This document shows, one piece after another, positions 1-9,560 of a DNA stretch of 64,000 nt. Position 1 is the first letter of the stretch. The number at the start of each line of letters is the position of its first letter. The notes under the pieces are model-generated. The model saw only the letters and a program-made list of their open reading frames with translations. It made no database searches and was not told the DNA's origin. The stretch covers positions 463,257 through 527,256 of the forward strand of contig NZ_JAOANI010000019.1 in the NCBI RefSeq assembly GCF_025318105.1, in the 5' to 3' direction. A program made the position numbers and the translations under genes. This DNA comes from Venatoribacter pacificus. GTDB lineage: Bacteria > Pseudomonadota > Gammaproteobacteria > Pseudomonadales > Oceanobacteraceae.

Positions 1-1380
1 CTCGTGATTACCCCAGATCGTGGGCAGACAACCCGGTGGCAGTGGCAGTTTGATGGCAATACTGCCCTGCTCATTAGCCGCAACCGGACGACCCCTTGGA
101 TCCAGAATCTGTACATTAAAACCGGGCGACGGCCGGGTTACCGATCCGGCTTTTACTTTCGCTGGCTCCAGCCCCATATGGTTACCGGCGATGGCCCAGC
201 CGGTTTCAGTCTGCCACCAGTGGTCCACAATCGGCCGCTGAATGTGTTCATCAACCCAGTCATAGGTTGGAGGATCAAGCCGTTCTCCGGCCATAAAAAT
301 GGTTTTAAGTTTGCTGAGATCGTACTTCGCCGCCAGCAGGCACTGCGGATCTTCTTTGCGGATAGCGCGGAAAGCGGTTGGCGCCGCGAACAAGCCTTTA
401 ACGCCATACTCAGCACATACCCGCCAGAATGCTCCGGCATCCGGTGTACGCACCGGCTTTCCTTCATAAAACACGGTGGCGCAACCTGCAATTAATGGCG
501 CATAAACAATATAAGAGTGGCCTACCACCCAGCCTACATCGGACGCCGCCCAGAACACGTCGCCAGGATGCATGTCGTAAACCACGCTCATGCTGTAGCT
601 CATTGCTACCGCATGACCACCATTATCGCGCACAACACCTTTAGGCTTACCCGTGGTGCCAGAGGTGTACAACACATACAAAGGATCGAGGGCGGAAACC
701 GGAGTACAGTCGGCAGGTTGTGCCGCAGCGACCGCCTGCTGCCAATCAATATCGCGACCGGCGGTCAACTCACAGCGCTGCTGCTCGCGCTGATAGATAA
801 CGCAGCGGGTTGGCTTGTGCGTCGCCATATTAATGGCTGCATCCAGAATGGGCTTGTATTCAATGATACGATCGACCTCGATGCCACAAGAAGCCGACAT
901 AATCACTTTCGGGGAAGCATCATCAATACGAATTGCCAGTTCATTCGGTGCAAAACCACCAAATACCACCGAATGCACCGCACCAATGCGGGCACAGGCC
1001 AGCATGGCGATCGCAGCCTCAGGAATCATCGGCATATACACGATCACGCAATCGCCTTTACCAACGCCCTGGCTGACCAGCATACCGGCACAGCGCGCTA
1101 CGGCTTCGGTAAGCTGGCTGTAGGTATAGGTACGTTTATTTCCGGTCACAGGGGAATCATAGATAAGAGCAAGCTGATCACCACGCCCCTGCAAAACATG
1201 ATAATCCAGCGCCAGATAGGCAGTATTAAGTTGCCCATCCGCAAACCAGCGGTCGATGCCATTATCATCTTTGCTGAGTATGGTTTTGGGTTCTTTAAAC
1301 CATTGAATGCGCTGTGATTGCTTTTGCCAGAAGGCTTCAGGCTGTTCAATCGATGCCTGGTATTCTTGTTGGTAACCCAT
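1..1380 (-). CDS. prpE: Propionyl-CoA synthetase, 3' end cut by window edge
   Basis: Partial gene: the first 460 codons are present and the C-terminal ~170 residues lie beyond position 1. The enzyme activates propionate to propionyl-CoA through an acyl-AMP intermediate in the cytoplasm. The AMP-forming acyl-CoA synthetase signature YTSGTTGKPKG is present, as are GWVVGHSYIVYAPL and the adenylate-binding WWQTETGW. The terminal visible LPPGCLPTIWG is characteristic of PrpE rather than acetyl-CoA synthetase. The ATG at 1380 follows a strong GGGGGAG Shine-Dalgarno. Acetyl-CoA synthetase is the alternative; the PPGC..IWG motif argues against it. It is transcribed separately from the suc operon, since a terminator separates the two. 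Confidence 0.9.
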   Translation of the reverse strand, partial: MGYQQEYQASIEQPEAFWQKQSQRIQWFKEPKTILSKDDNGIDRWFADGQLNTAYLALDYHVLQGRGDQLALIYDSPVTGNKRTYTYSQLTEAVARCAGMLVSQGVGKGDCVIVYMPMIPEAAIAMLACARIGAVHSVVFGGFAPNELAIRIDDASPKVIMSASCGIEVDRIIEYKPILDAAINMATHKPTRCVIYQREQQRCELTAGRDIDWQQAVAAAQPADCTPVSALDPLYVLYTSGTTGKPKGVVRDNGGHAVAMSYSMSVVYDMHPGDVFWAASDVGWVVGHSYIVYAPLIAGCATVFYEGKPVRTPDAGAFWRVCAEYGVKGLFAAPTAFRAIRKEDPQCLLAAKYDLSKLKTIFMAGERLDPPTYDWVDEHIQRPIVDHWWQTETGWAIAGNHMGLEPAKVKAGSVTRPSPGFNVQILDPRGRPVAANEQGSIAIKLPLPPGCLPTIWGNHE

Positions 1381-1516
1381 AAAAACTCCCCCTGTGTGAA
1401 TCAATACACCTTAGGGGAAGTGTGGTTACCGCGACTATTCGACCAAGGGTCATAACACCAAGGTCTAGCGGCGTATTCATAACGTCGTTTGGCTCAGCTC
1501 ATGAGCTAAAGACATA

Positions 1517-1542
1517 AAAAAACCCGCCGAAGCGGGTTTTTT
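1517..1542 (-). terminator. Rho-independent terminator after sucD
   Basis: The arms AAAAAACCCGC and GCGGGTTTTTT flank a CGAA loop. The hairpin is followed by a U tract on either strand. It lies just after the sucD stop and ends the sdh-suc block. It could also act for anything transcribed rightward. Confidence 0.85.
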
Positions 1543-1557
1543 ATAACCGGTAAAAAC

Positions 1558-2430
1558 TTACCAGCCAGTAACTTCTTTCAGAGTCTTACCGATATCGGCC
1601 AGGCTCTCACAGGTAGCAACACCAGCATCCTGCAGGGCAGCAAACTTATCCGCCGCCGTACCTTTACCGCCGGAAATAATCGCACCAGCATGACCCATAC
1701 GCTTGCCTGGAGGTGCAGTTACACCGGCAATGTAAGAAACCACAGGCTTGGTCACGTTCGCTTTAATGAAAGCCGCCGCTTCTTCTTCTGCAGTACCGCC
1801 AATTTCACCAATCATAACGATGGCTTCAGTGGCCGGATCTTCCTGGAACAATTTCAGGATGTCGATAAAGTTGGAACCAGGAATAGGATCGCCACCAATA
1901 CCCACACAGGTAGACTGACCAAAACCGTAGTCGGTGGTCTGCTTAACCGCTTCATACGTCAGAGTACCGGAACGGGATACGATACCGACCTTGCCTGGCA
2001 AGTGAATGTGGCCTGGCATAATACCGATTTTACATTCTCCCGGAGTGATCACACCCGGACAGTTAGGTCCGATCAGACGCACGCCCAGCTCATCACACTT
2101 CACTTTGGCATCCAGCATATCCAGCGTCGGAATACCTTCAGTGATGCACACGATCAGCTTAATACCACCATTAGCGGCTTCCAGGATGGAATCCTTACAG
2201 AACGGAGCCGGTACGTAGATAACCGATGCTTCTGCACCCGTTGCCGCAACCGCATCTTTAACGGTGTTGAATACCGGCAGACCCAGGTGCTCAGTACCGC
2301 CTTTACCCGGCGTTACACCACCGACCATTTTGGTGCCGTAAGCAATGGCTTGTTCAGAGTGGAAAGTACCCTGAGCACCGGTAAAGCCCTGGCAGATAAC
2401 TTTGGTGTCTTTATTGATTAAAATGCTCAT
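1558..2430 (-). CDS. sucD: Succinate-CoA ligase (ADP-forming), alpha subunit
   Basis: 290 residues, the usual SucD length. It catalyses substrate-level phosphorylation in the TCA cycle (succinyl-CoA to succinate) as a heteromer with SucC. The N-terminal CoA-binding Rossmann domain includes TGAQGTFHS, followed by the ligase domain. The phosphohistidine site is GHAGAIISGGKG (His247). The start codon lies 9 bp downstream of the sucC stop, so the two genes are translated from one message. It is the last gene of the minus-strand TCA block before the terminator at ~1530. Confidence 0.97.
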   Translation of the reverse strand: MSILINKDTKVICQGFTGAQGTFHSEQAIAYGTKMVGGVTPGKGGTEHLGLPVFNTVKDAVAATGAEASVIYVPAPFCKDSILEAANGGIKLIVCITEGIPTLDMLDAKVKCDELGVRLIGPNCPGVITPGECKIGIMPGHIHLPGKVGIVSRSGTLTYEAVKQTTDYGFGQSTCVGIGGDPIPGSNFIDILKLFQEDPATEAIVMIGEIGGTAEEEAAAFIKANVTKPVVSYIAGVTAPPGKRMGHAGAIISGGKGTAADKFAALQDAGVATCESLADIGKTLKEVTGW

Positions 2431-2439
2431 GATTACCCC

Positions 2440-3606
2440 TTAATTGCCAGCTGCAGCCGCGACCACTTTCTGGGCAGCGCCAGTCAGGTCGGTATCGGCG
2501 ATAATGTTCAGGCCGCTTTCTGTCAGAACTTTTGCACCCACTTCAGCGTTGTTACCTTGCAGGCGAACAACCACAGGAACTTTAACTCCGACTTCTTTCA
2601 CAGCGCCGATCACGCCTTCAGCAATCATGTCGCAACGCACGATACCACCAAAAATATTGATGAATACGGCTTTCACTTTGTCGTCAGACAGAATGATTTT
2701 AAATGCTTCAACCACACGCTCTTTCGTAGCACCGCCGCCAACATCGAGGAAGTTAGCAGGCTGGCCGCCATGCAGTTTCACGATATCCATTGTGCCCATC
2801 GCCAGACCAGCACCGTTCACCATACAGCCGATGTTGCCATCGAGTGCTACATAGTTCAGTTCCCACTCAGCGGCATGTGCTTCACGCGCATCTTCCTGGG
2901 AAGGATCGTGCATTTCCTGCAGATCTTTGTGACGGTATACCGCGTTGCTGTCGATGTTAATTTTGGCATCCAGACAGTGCAGATTACCTTCGGTGGTGAT
3001 CACCAGCGGGTTAATTTCCAGCAATGCCAGATCTTTATCGACAAATAACTTAGCCAGACCCAGGAAAATATTGGTGAATTGTTTTACCTGATCACCCTTA
3101 AGGCCCAACTGGAAAGCCAGTTCACGACCCTGATAAGGCTGCGCGCCTACCAGCGGATCAATGATCGCTTTCAGAATTTTTTCCGGAGTTTCTTCCGCAA
3201 CTTTCTCAATTTCCACACCGCCCTCAGTTGAGGCCATAAAAACCACACGGCGTGAAGAACGGTCGACGACCGCACCCAGATACAGTTCCTGAGCGATATC
3301 GGTACAGCTTTCAACCAGAATACGGCTGACCGGCTGACCTTTTTCATCAGTCTGGTAAGTGACCAGATTTTTGCCCAGCCACTTATTGGCAAACTCAGAG
3401 ATTTCTTCTTTGGAAGAAACCAGCTTCACACCACCGGCCTTACCACGGCCACCGGCATGTACCTGAGCTTTAACAACCCAGCGGTCACCGCCAATGGTGT
3501 CGGCCGCTGCTGCAGCTTCTTCTGCAGTCTGCGCTGCCACGCCATTCGACACTGGCAGACCATACTGAGCAAAAAGCTGTTTACCCTGATATTCGTGAAG
3601 GTTCAT
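2440..3606 (-). CDS. sucC: Succinate-CoA ligase, beta subunit
   Basis: 388 residues starting MNLHEYQGKQLF, the conserved SucC N-terminus. An in-frame upstream extension to 3648 exists, but the ATG at 3606 has an AGGAC Shine-Dalgarno and the family start. It has an N-terminal ATP-grasp domain (HAGGRGKAGGVK) and a C-terminal ligase domain containing NIFGGIVRCD. It supplies the nucleotide-binding half of succinyl-CoA synthetase and partners SucD immediately downstream. Confidence 0.97.
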   Translation of the reverse strand: MNLHEYQGKQLFAQYGLPVSNGVAAQTAEEAAAAADTIGGDRWVVKAQVHAGGRGKAGGVKLVSSKEEISEFANKWLGKNLVTYQTDEKGQPVSRILVESCTDIAQELYLGAVVDRSSRRVVFMASTEGGVEIEKVAEETPEKILKAIIDPLVGAQPYQGRELAFQLGLKGDQVKQFTNIFLGLAKLFVDKDLALLEINPLVITTEGNLHCLDAKINIDSNAVYRHKDLQEMHDPSQEDAREAHAAEWELNYVALDGNIGCMVNGAGLAMGTMDIVKLHGGQPANFLDVGGGATKERVVEAFKIILSDDKVKAVFINIFGGIVRCDMIAEGVIGAVKEVGVKVPVVVRLQGNNAEVGAKVLTESGLNIIADTDLTGAAQKVVAAAAGN

Positions 3607-3720
3607 CGCTTTCGTCCTGTTTCTCTTATTGAGTCGGGGGTTACCCAACAGCCTGTTTTACCGGGCAGCCAATCGTGTCGGCAGTACTTACTCAGCACTC
3701 TCGCCCGGCCATAAAGCGAA

Positions 3721-3738
3721 GGCCCGGCATTCCGGGCC
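3721..3738 (-). repeat. GC-rich hairpin in the lpd-sucC gap
   Basis: GGCCCGG-CATT-CCGGGCC is a perfect 7-bp stem with a tetraloop. It lies in the 138-bp gap between the lpd stop and the sucC start, with no good U tract. It may be an RNA-processing or stabilising hairpin, or a partial attenuator that tunes sucCD relative to lpd. The function is inferred only. Confidence 0.45.
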
Positions 3739-3744
3739 AACGTA

Positions 3745-5190
3745 TTACTTTTTCGCCTTGGTCTTACGATTCGCTTTGTGAATCGCATTGTTATTCACCG
3801 CCAAAGCCGCTTCGTGAACCGCTTCAGATACGGTTGGGTGTGCAAACACCATCATGCCGACATCTTCAGCACTGGAGCCAAACTCCATTGCCACAACAAT
3901 TTGCTGACACAGATCGCCGGCACTCGGACCAATCACACTGGCACCCAGAATACGATCGGTTTCTGCATGCGCGATGATTTTCACAAAGCCATCGGTATCC
4001 GCTGAGGCCATGGCACGACCATTCGCAGCAAACGGGAACATACCCACGTTGTACGGCTCGCCATCGGCTTTAATCTGTTCTTCTGTTTTACCGACCCAGG
4101 CAATTTCCGGATGGGTGTAAATTACAGAAGGAATAACATCATAATTCAGCTGCGCTTTATGACCGGCAATACGCTCGGCAACCATAACGCCTTCTTCGGA
4201 GGCTTTGTGCGCCAGCATCGGACCACGGACTACATCACCTACAGCCCAAACACCAGGGGCATCGGTACTGCAGGTTTCATCGACGTGAATAAATCCACGT
4301 TCATCCATATTCACACCGCAATCACCGGCCATCAGGCCTTCGGTGTACGGACGGCGGCCTACCGCAACAATCAGTTTGTCGAAGACTTCTTTTTTCTCAC
4401 CTTCTCCGTCCTGATACGTCACCGTCACCTGCTTGCCTTTCACCTCAGTTCCGGTAACACGGGCACCCAGACGAATCGTCATGCCTTGTTTGGTAAACAG
4501 TTTCTGAGCTTCTTTGGCAACGGTCTGATCCACCAGATGCAGGAACTTGTCCTGAGCTTCCAGTACAACCACTTCCGCACCCAGACGGCCCCAGACACTG
4601 CCTAACTCCAGACCAATAACACCCGCGCCAATAACACCAAGACGCTTCGGTACTTCGGCAAACTCGAGGGCGCCGGTTGAATCAACGATGACGCCTTCTG
4701 TCAGTGGAGCCGGCGGAATATTTACCGGTACAGAGCCCGTTGCAATAATAACGTGATCAGCTTCAAGGATTTCAGCAGTTCCTGCATGACTGGTAAATTC
4801 GACCTTTTTACCAGCCAGCAATTTCCCAGTACCTTCGAGCCCGGTAACACCGTTGGCTTTAAACAGTGTCGCTACACCCATGGTCAGATTTTTAACGATC
4901 TGATCCTTACGCTTAAGCATCGCCGCAATGTCGATGTTCACTTCACCAACACTGATGCCATGCAGAGATAACTTCTCTTTGGCTTCTTCGTATTTGTGCG
5001 AAGTATCCAGCAGCGCTTTCGATGGAATACAACCGACGTTCAGACAGGTACCACCAAAAACAGCTTTACCCTCTTTGCTCAGCCATTTATCGATACAGGC
5101 CGTGTTCAGACCCAGCTGTGCACAACGGATAGCTGCGACATAACCGGCAGGACCACCACCGATAACGACGACATCAAACTTCTTACTCAT
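3745..5190 (-). CDS. lpdA: Dihydrolipoyl dehydrogenase (E3)
   Basis: 481-residue FAD/NAD disulfide oxidoreductase. It reoxidises the lipoyl arms of 2-oxoacid dehydrogenase complexes. The FAD fingerprint is GGGPAGYVAA near residue 11. The redox disulfide is Cys49/Cys54 in GGTCLNVGCIPSK. The NAD fold has GAGVIGLELGSVWGRLG, and the C-terminal catalytic pair is His451/Glu456 in HPTVSEAVHE. It lies between sucB and sucC, as in Pseudomonas lpdG, so its main partner is probably 2-oxoglutarate dehydrogenase. It may also serve other complexes. Confidence 0.96.
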   Translation of the reverse strand: MSKKFDVVVIGGGPAGYVAAIRCAQLGLNTACIDKWLSKEGKAVFGGTCLNVGCIPSKALLDTSHKYEEAKEKLSLHGISVGEVNIDIAAMLKRKDQIVKNLTMGVATLFKANGVTGLEGTGKLLAGKKVEFTSHAGTAEILEADHVIIATGSVPVNIPPAPLTEGVIVDSTGALEFAEVPKRLGVIGAGVIGLELGSVWGRLGAEVVVLEAQDKFLHLVDQTVAKEAQKLFTKQGMTIRLGARVTGTEVKGKQVTVTYQDGEGEKKEVFDKLIVAVGRRPYTEGLMAGDCGVNMDERGFIHVDETCSTDAPGVWAVGDVVRGPMLAHKASEEGVMVAERIAGHKAQLNYDVIPSVIYTHPEIAWVGKTEEQIKADGEPYNVGMFPFAANGRAMASADTDGFVKIIAHAETDRILGASVIGPSAGDLCQQIVVAMEFGSSAEDVGMMVFAHPTVSEAVHEAALAVNNNAIHKANRKTKAKK

Positions 5191-5212
5191 GTTTATTTCC
5201 TTAACTATCCGA

Positions 5213-6427
5213 TTAAATGTCTAACAGCAGGCGAGCCGGGTCTTCCAGCAAATCTTTAATAGCTACCAGGAACTGCACTGCTTCCTTACCATCGATCATA
5301 CGGTGATCGTATGACAGTGCCAGGTACATCATTGGCAGAATAACAACCTGACCATTGACGGCCATTGGGCGTTCCTGAATTTTGTGCATTCCCATAATCG
5401 CAGTCTGTGGCGGGTTCAGAATCGGCGTAGACATAAGCGAGCCAAACGTACCGCCATTAGTAATGGTAAAGGTACCGCCCTGCATTTCATCAATACCGAG
5501 TTTTCCGTCACGGGCACGACCAGCATAATCGCCAATTGAACTCTCAATTTCAGCCAGCCCCATCGCATCGGTATCACGCAGAACCGGTACAACCAGGCCA
5601 CGCTCAGTCGATACAGCCACACCAATATCCTGATAGCCATGGTAGACCATGTCGTTACCATCAATGGATGCGTTAACGGCCGGGAAGCGTTTCAGAGCTT
5701 CTGTCGCGGCTTTCACAAAGAACGACATGAAGCCCAGCTTCACGCCATGTACTTTTTCAAACTGATCTTTGTACTTGGCACGCAGATCCATCACCGGCTT
5801 CATGTTGACTTCGTTATAGGTTGTCAGCATTGCAGCGTTCTGCTGAGCATCGACCAAACGGCGGGCAATGGTGGCACGCAGACGAGTCATAGGCACACGT
5901 TTTTCAATGCGTTCGCCCTCCGGAATAACAGCCGCTTTTGCTGCAGGTGCCGGAGTTTTTGCTGGTGCAGGAGCAGCCGCCGGAGCTGCTTTTGGTGCTG
6001 CTTTCAGATGATTAACGACATCTTCTTTGGTCACCCGGCCATCTTTACCGGTCGCAGTAACGGCAGACGCCGCCACACCATTTTCTTCCGCAATTTTGCG
6101 TGCCGCCGGACTCATAATCACGTCACCCGACGCGGCAGCTGGTTCGGCAGCAGCCGGGGCCTCAGCTTCAGCCGCAGGGGCTGCAACATCGCCTGCAACA
6201 AAGACCGCAAGAACTTCGTCACTCAGTACAACATCACCTTCTTCCTTGAGCACATTTTTCAGTGTGCCGTTGGCTGGTGCTACAACTTCCAGTACAACTT
6301 TATCGGTTTCAATATCCACCAACAGCTCATCACGCTGCACGGGTTCACCAGGCTTTTTATGCCAGGTAGCAACCGTGCCGTCAGCGACAGACTCAGGAAA
6401 AGTGGGTGCCTTAATTTCGATGCTCAT
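5213..6427 (-). CDS. sucB: Dihydrolipoyl succinyltransferase (E2 of 2-oxoglutarate dehydrogenase)
   Basis: 404 residues. The N-terminal lipoyl domain has the modified lysine at Lys43 in IETDKVVLEV. An Ala/Pro-rich linker leads to the peripheral subunit-binding domain (about 106-142), then a second Ala/Pro linker (about 143-165). The C-terminal catalytic core ends with SYDHRMIDGKEAV, the His/Asp active site of E2 acyltransferases. It transfers succinyl groups from SucA to CoA and forms the complex core. There is one lipoyl domain, as is usual for SucB. The gene lies 29 bp downstream of sucA. Confidence 0.97.
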   Translation of the reverse strand: MSIEIKAPTFPESVADGTVATWHKKPGEPVQRDELLVDIETDKVVLEVVAPANGTLKNVLKEEGDVVLSDEVLAVFVAGDVAAPAAEAEAPAAAEPAAASGDVIMSPAARKIAEENGVAASAVTATGKDGRVTKEDVVNHLKAAPKAAPAAAPAPAKTPAPAAKAAVIPEGERIEKRVPMTRLRATIARRLVDAQQNAAMLTTYNEVNMKPVMDLRAKYKDQFEKVHGVKLGFMSFFVKAATEALKRFPAVNASIDGNDMVYHGYQDIGVAVSTERGLVVPVLRDTDAMGLAEIESSIGDYAGRARDGKLGIDEMQGGTFTITNGGTFGSLMSTPILNPPQTAIMGMHKIQERPMAVNGQVVILPMMYLALSYDHRMIDGKEAVQFLVAIKDLLEDPARLLLDI

Positions 6428-6456
6428 TATGTTTTCCTTAATATTCCTGCGGTTAC

Positions 6457-9294
6457 CTAGCTCTGGATTCCCAGAGCGTCACGAATTAATGTTTCTTGCT
6501 GTTCCAGATGCAGAGCCATGTAGCCTGCTGCCGGCGAGGCCGAAGCTGCCCGACCCGCATATTGCAGATGCAGATCAGGATTAAGCTGTGACAGTGCGCG
6601 ACGCATATGGTGCTGACTGCTGTACCAGGCACCCATGTTCATCGGCTCTTCCTGCGTCCAGATAACCTCTTCAACATTGCTGTATTTAGAGAGAACCTTG
6701 GCAAGCTGTTTCGCCGGGAATGGGTACAACTGTTCAATACGAACAATAGCAACGTCATTTATTTCTTCTGCGCGACGACGCTCCAGCAAGTCATAGTAAA
6801 CTTTACCGGAACACAGCAACACACGACGAACCGCTTTAGCGTCCAGCTCATCGACTTCATCGATCACGGTGTAGAAACGACCGCCGGCCAATTCTTCCAG
6901 CGTGCTGATCGCCAGTTTGTGACGCAGCAGACTCTTCGGTGACATCACGACCAGTGGCTTACGCAGTGGACGAATCACCTGACGACGAAGCATGTGGTAA
7001 ACCTGCGCAGGCGTAGATGGGACACAAATCTGAACGTTATGTTCTGCACACAGTTGCAGATAACGCTCCATGCGAGCCGAGGAATGTTCTGGACCCTGCC
7101 CTTCATAGCCGTGTGGCAGCAACATGGTCAGACCACACAGACGTCCCCACTTGTGCTCACCGGATGAAATAAACTGATCAAATACAACCTGAGCGCCGTT
7201 GGCAAAATCACCAAACTGCGCTTCCCAGATTACCAATGCACCCGGCGTAGTGGTGGAATAACCATATTCGAAAGCCAGTACGGCCTCTTCTGACAACAGA
7301 GAGTCGTAAAGGTCAAAAGGTGGCTGATCTTCTTTTACATGTTGCAGCGGAATATAGCTGGAGCCGTCTTTCTGATTGTGCAAAACAGCATGGCGGTGTG
7401 AGAAAGTACCGCGACCAACATCCTGACCGGTAATACGGATCTGATGGCCTTCATGCAGCAAAGTGGCATACGCCATCGTTTCTGCGAAGCCCCAGTTAAT
7501 TGGCATGGCACCCGCCGCCATACGGCCACGGTCTTCCATAATTTTGCCAACCTGACGCTGTACCGAGAACCCTTCCGGCACTTCGAGCAGCTTATTGGCC
7601 AGCTCCTGCAGCTGCTTCAGATCGAAGCGGGTATCCGCACGCGCCGTCCACTCGTGTCCAAGATAAGGTGTCCAGTTCACGAAAAGTTCAGTGTTAGGCT
7701 CTTTCACCAAACTTTTGGCAACGTGATGACCGTTATCAAGTGCCTTACGGTATTCTTCCTCAAACTCTTTGCTGTCTTCCTGCGTCAACACGCCCGCTTC
7801 GATCAGCTTATTGGAATACAGTTCGCGGGTGGTTTTCTGACTTTTGATTTTGGCGTACATCAAAGGCTGCGTACCGGATGGTTCATCCGCTTCGTTATGG
7901 CCACGACGACGATAGCAAACCAGATCGATTACAACGTCTTTCTTAAATTCGTTACGGTAATCAACCGCCAGCTGAGTGACGAACAACACCGCTTCAGGAT
8001 CATCACCATTCACATGCAGAATGGGCGCCTCAACAATTTTGGCCACGTCAGTGCAGTATTCTGTTGAGCGAACATCTTCGCGCTTGGATGTGGTAAAACC
8101 AACCTGGTTGTTAATTACGATATGAATCGTGCCACCGGTTTTATAAGCGCGGGTCTGTGACATCTGGAATGTTTCCATAACCACACCCTGACCAGCAAAC
8201 GCCGAGTCACCGTGCATGATCACGGGAACCACTTTTTCCCCGGTTGTATCATTACGGCGATCCTGACGTGCGCGTACCGAACCTTCGACCACAGGCGAAA
8301 CAATTTCAAGGTGAGACGGGTTAAACGCCAGTGCCAGATGCACTTCACCACCGGAGGTCATTACGTTCGATGAAAACCCCTGGTGGTATTTAACGTCACC
8401 ATGGGATTCGTAATGGACTTTTCCGTCGAATTCATCAAACAGGTCGGAGGTCTTTTTACCCAGGGTATTAATCAGGGTATTCAGTCGACCACGGTGCGCC
8501 ATACCAATAACAATTTCTTTGGCACCGTAAGTGCCGCTGCGCTGGATCAGTTCGTCCATGAGCGGAATAAGACTTTCACCACCTTCCAGGCCGAAACGTT
8601 TTACACCCGGATAGCGCGAGCCCAGATATTTTTCCAGACCTTCGGCAGCGGTTAAACGCTCGAGCAGATGAAGCTTAACTTCGCTGCCAAATTTCGGATG
8701 GGCGCGCACGCTTTCCAGGCGCTGCTGGAACCAGCGCTGTTCAGCGGTGTTAACAATGTGCATGTACTCGGAACCAACCGTTCCGCAGTACGTCATTTCC
8801 AGAGCAGCAAGAATGTCGTTCAGCGACGCTTCGTCTTGGCCAATAAACAAAGAGCCGGTTTTGAATACAGTATCCAAATCGGCCCGGGACAAACCATGAA
8901 ATGACAGATCAAGGTCAGGCACCTTCTGGCGTTCCATCAGATCCAGTGGATCCAGTTTGGCATGCTGATGACCACGACCACGATAGGCATTGATTAATTG
9001 CAACACCTGAACTTGCTTAAGCTCGTGATCAGAGCTGACAGAACCCTGAGACACAGGTCGGGAACGACGCTGGTTTTTGGAAATAAGAAGAAACTGTTCC
9101 CGAATGGGCTTATGGGGAGTATCTACGGAAGTGTTTTCGTCGACGCGTGGTAACTGATCAAAATAATTGCGCCACTCTTCGGGAACCTCATTGGGGTCTT
9201 TGAGGTAGGTTTCGAAGAGCTCCTCCATATAAGCAACGTTACCTCCAGCTAACTGAGAGGTGCTCCAAAGTTGCTCCATTGTCTGCTCGTGCAT
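6457..9294 (-). CDS. sucA: 2-oxoglutarate dehydrogenase E1
   Basis: 945 residues from the ATG at 9294, which follows a GGGTGG-type ribosome site. An upstream in-frame extension to 9435 lacks family-like sequence. It is a thiamine-diphosphate enzyme that decarboxylates 2-oxoglutarate and succinylates the lipoyl arm of SucB. The OdhA-type N-terminus (YMEELFETYLKDP) is followed by IGMAHRGRLN, the ThDP region GDSAFAGQGVVMET and the transketolase-like C-terminal half with LPHGYEGQGPEHSSAR. The 266-bp leader after sdhB is structured. Confidence 0.96.
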   Translation of the reverse strand: MHEQTMEQLWSTSQLAGGNVAYMEELFETYLKDPNEVPEEWRNYFDQLPRVDENTSVDTPHKPIREQFLLISKNQRRSRPVSQGSVSSDHELKQVQVLQLINAYRGRGHQHAKLDPLDLMERQKVPDLDLSFHGLSRADLDTVFKTGSLFIGQDEASLNDILAALEMTYCGTVGSEYMHIVNTAEQRWFQQRLESVRAHPKFGSEVKLHLLERLTAAEGLEKYLGSRYPGVKRFGLEGGESLIPLMDELIQRSGTYGAKEIVIGMAHRGRLNTLINTLGKKTSDLFDEFDGKVHYESHGDVKYHQGFSSNVMTSGGEVHLALAFNPSHLEIVSPVVEGSVRARQDRRNDTTGEKVVPVIMHGDSAFAGQGVVMETFQMSQTRAYKTGGTIHIVINNQVGFTTSKREDVRSTEYCTDVAKIVEAPILHVNGDDPEAVLFVTQLAVDYRNEFKKDVVIDLVCYRRRGHNEADEPSGTQPLMYAKIKSQKTTRELYSNKLIEAGVLTQEDSKEFEEEYRKALDNGHHVAKSLVKEPNTELFVNWTPYLGHEWTARADTRFDLKQLQELANKLLEVPEGFSVQRQVGKIMEDRGRMAAGAMPINWGFAETMAYATLLHEGHQIRITGQDVGRGTFSHRHAVLHNQKDGSSYIPLQHVKEDQPPFDLYDSLLSEEAVLAFEYGYSTTTPGALVIWEAQFGDFANGAQVVFDQFISSGEHKWGRLCGLTMLLPHGYEGQGPEHSSARMERYLQLCAEHNVQICVPSTPAQVYHMLRRQVIRPLRKPLVVMSPKSLLRHKLAISTLEELAGGRFYTVIDEVDELDAKAVRRVLLCSGKVYYDLLERRRAEEINDVAIVRIEQLYPFPAKQLAKVLSKYSNVEEVIWTQEEPMNMGAWYSSQHHMRRALSQLNPDLHLQYAGRAASASPAAGYMALHLEQQETLIRDALGIQS

Positions 9295-9560
9295 GTACGA
9301 CCACCCTGTTTTTGAATAAACGAGGGAAATCACCCACAGAGTGTACGCACCGACTCTAGCGCTAGGCAGGATAGAGGGCCGACCGGATAGATCGCAAGGC
9401 CTCTGAGGTGAACCGGGGATTCCCCGCTCCCTCAACTAAAAATTCAGCTTAGTTAAAAATAGAACTTTGTGAGGTCTATTTTTGAAAAATTGTCAACGTA
9501 AGTGGGCTGTGTGTCCAGCCCACTTACGTCTAATACCACCGGTCGTCAGTGGTGCTTTTC
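9295..9560 (-). promoter_or_regulatory. Structured sdhB-sucA intergenic leader
   Basis: This 266-bp gap between sdhB and sucA carries no convincing gene. Besides the hairpin at 9496-9529, an A/T-rich inverted repeat lies at 9455-9483 (AAAAATAGA / TCTATTTTT, 11-nt loop). The region is the likely site of partial termination of sdhCDAB transcripts and of a separate sucA promoter. I could not identify a clear -35/-10 pair. Confidence 0.45.
9496..9529 (-). terminator. Strong hairpin after sdhB
   Basis: ACGTAAGTGGGCTG and its exact complement form a 14-bp perfect stem with a 6-nt loop. On the minus strand it is followed by TGACAATTTTTC, a weak U-rich tail. It is probably a full or partial terminator separating sdhCDAB from sucAB, or an RNA-stability element. 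Confidence 0.65.

Noticed and set aside
5639..6460. Long plus-strand open frame opposite sucB (273 codons)
   Set aside because: It is antisense to a clearly real gene, has Cys/His/Arg-rich composition typical of shadow frames and no ribosome site.
9295..9435. N-terminal extension of sucA to 9435 (47 residues)
   Set aside because: The extra sequence does not resemble 2-oxoglutarate dehydrogenase; the ATG at 9294 has a ribosome site and gives normal length.
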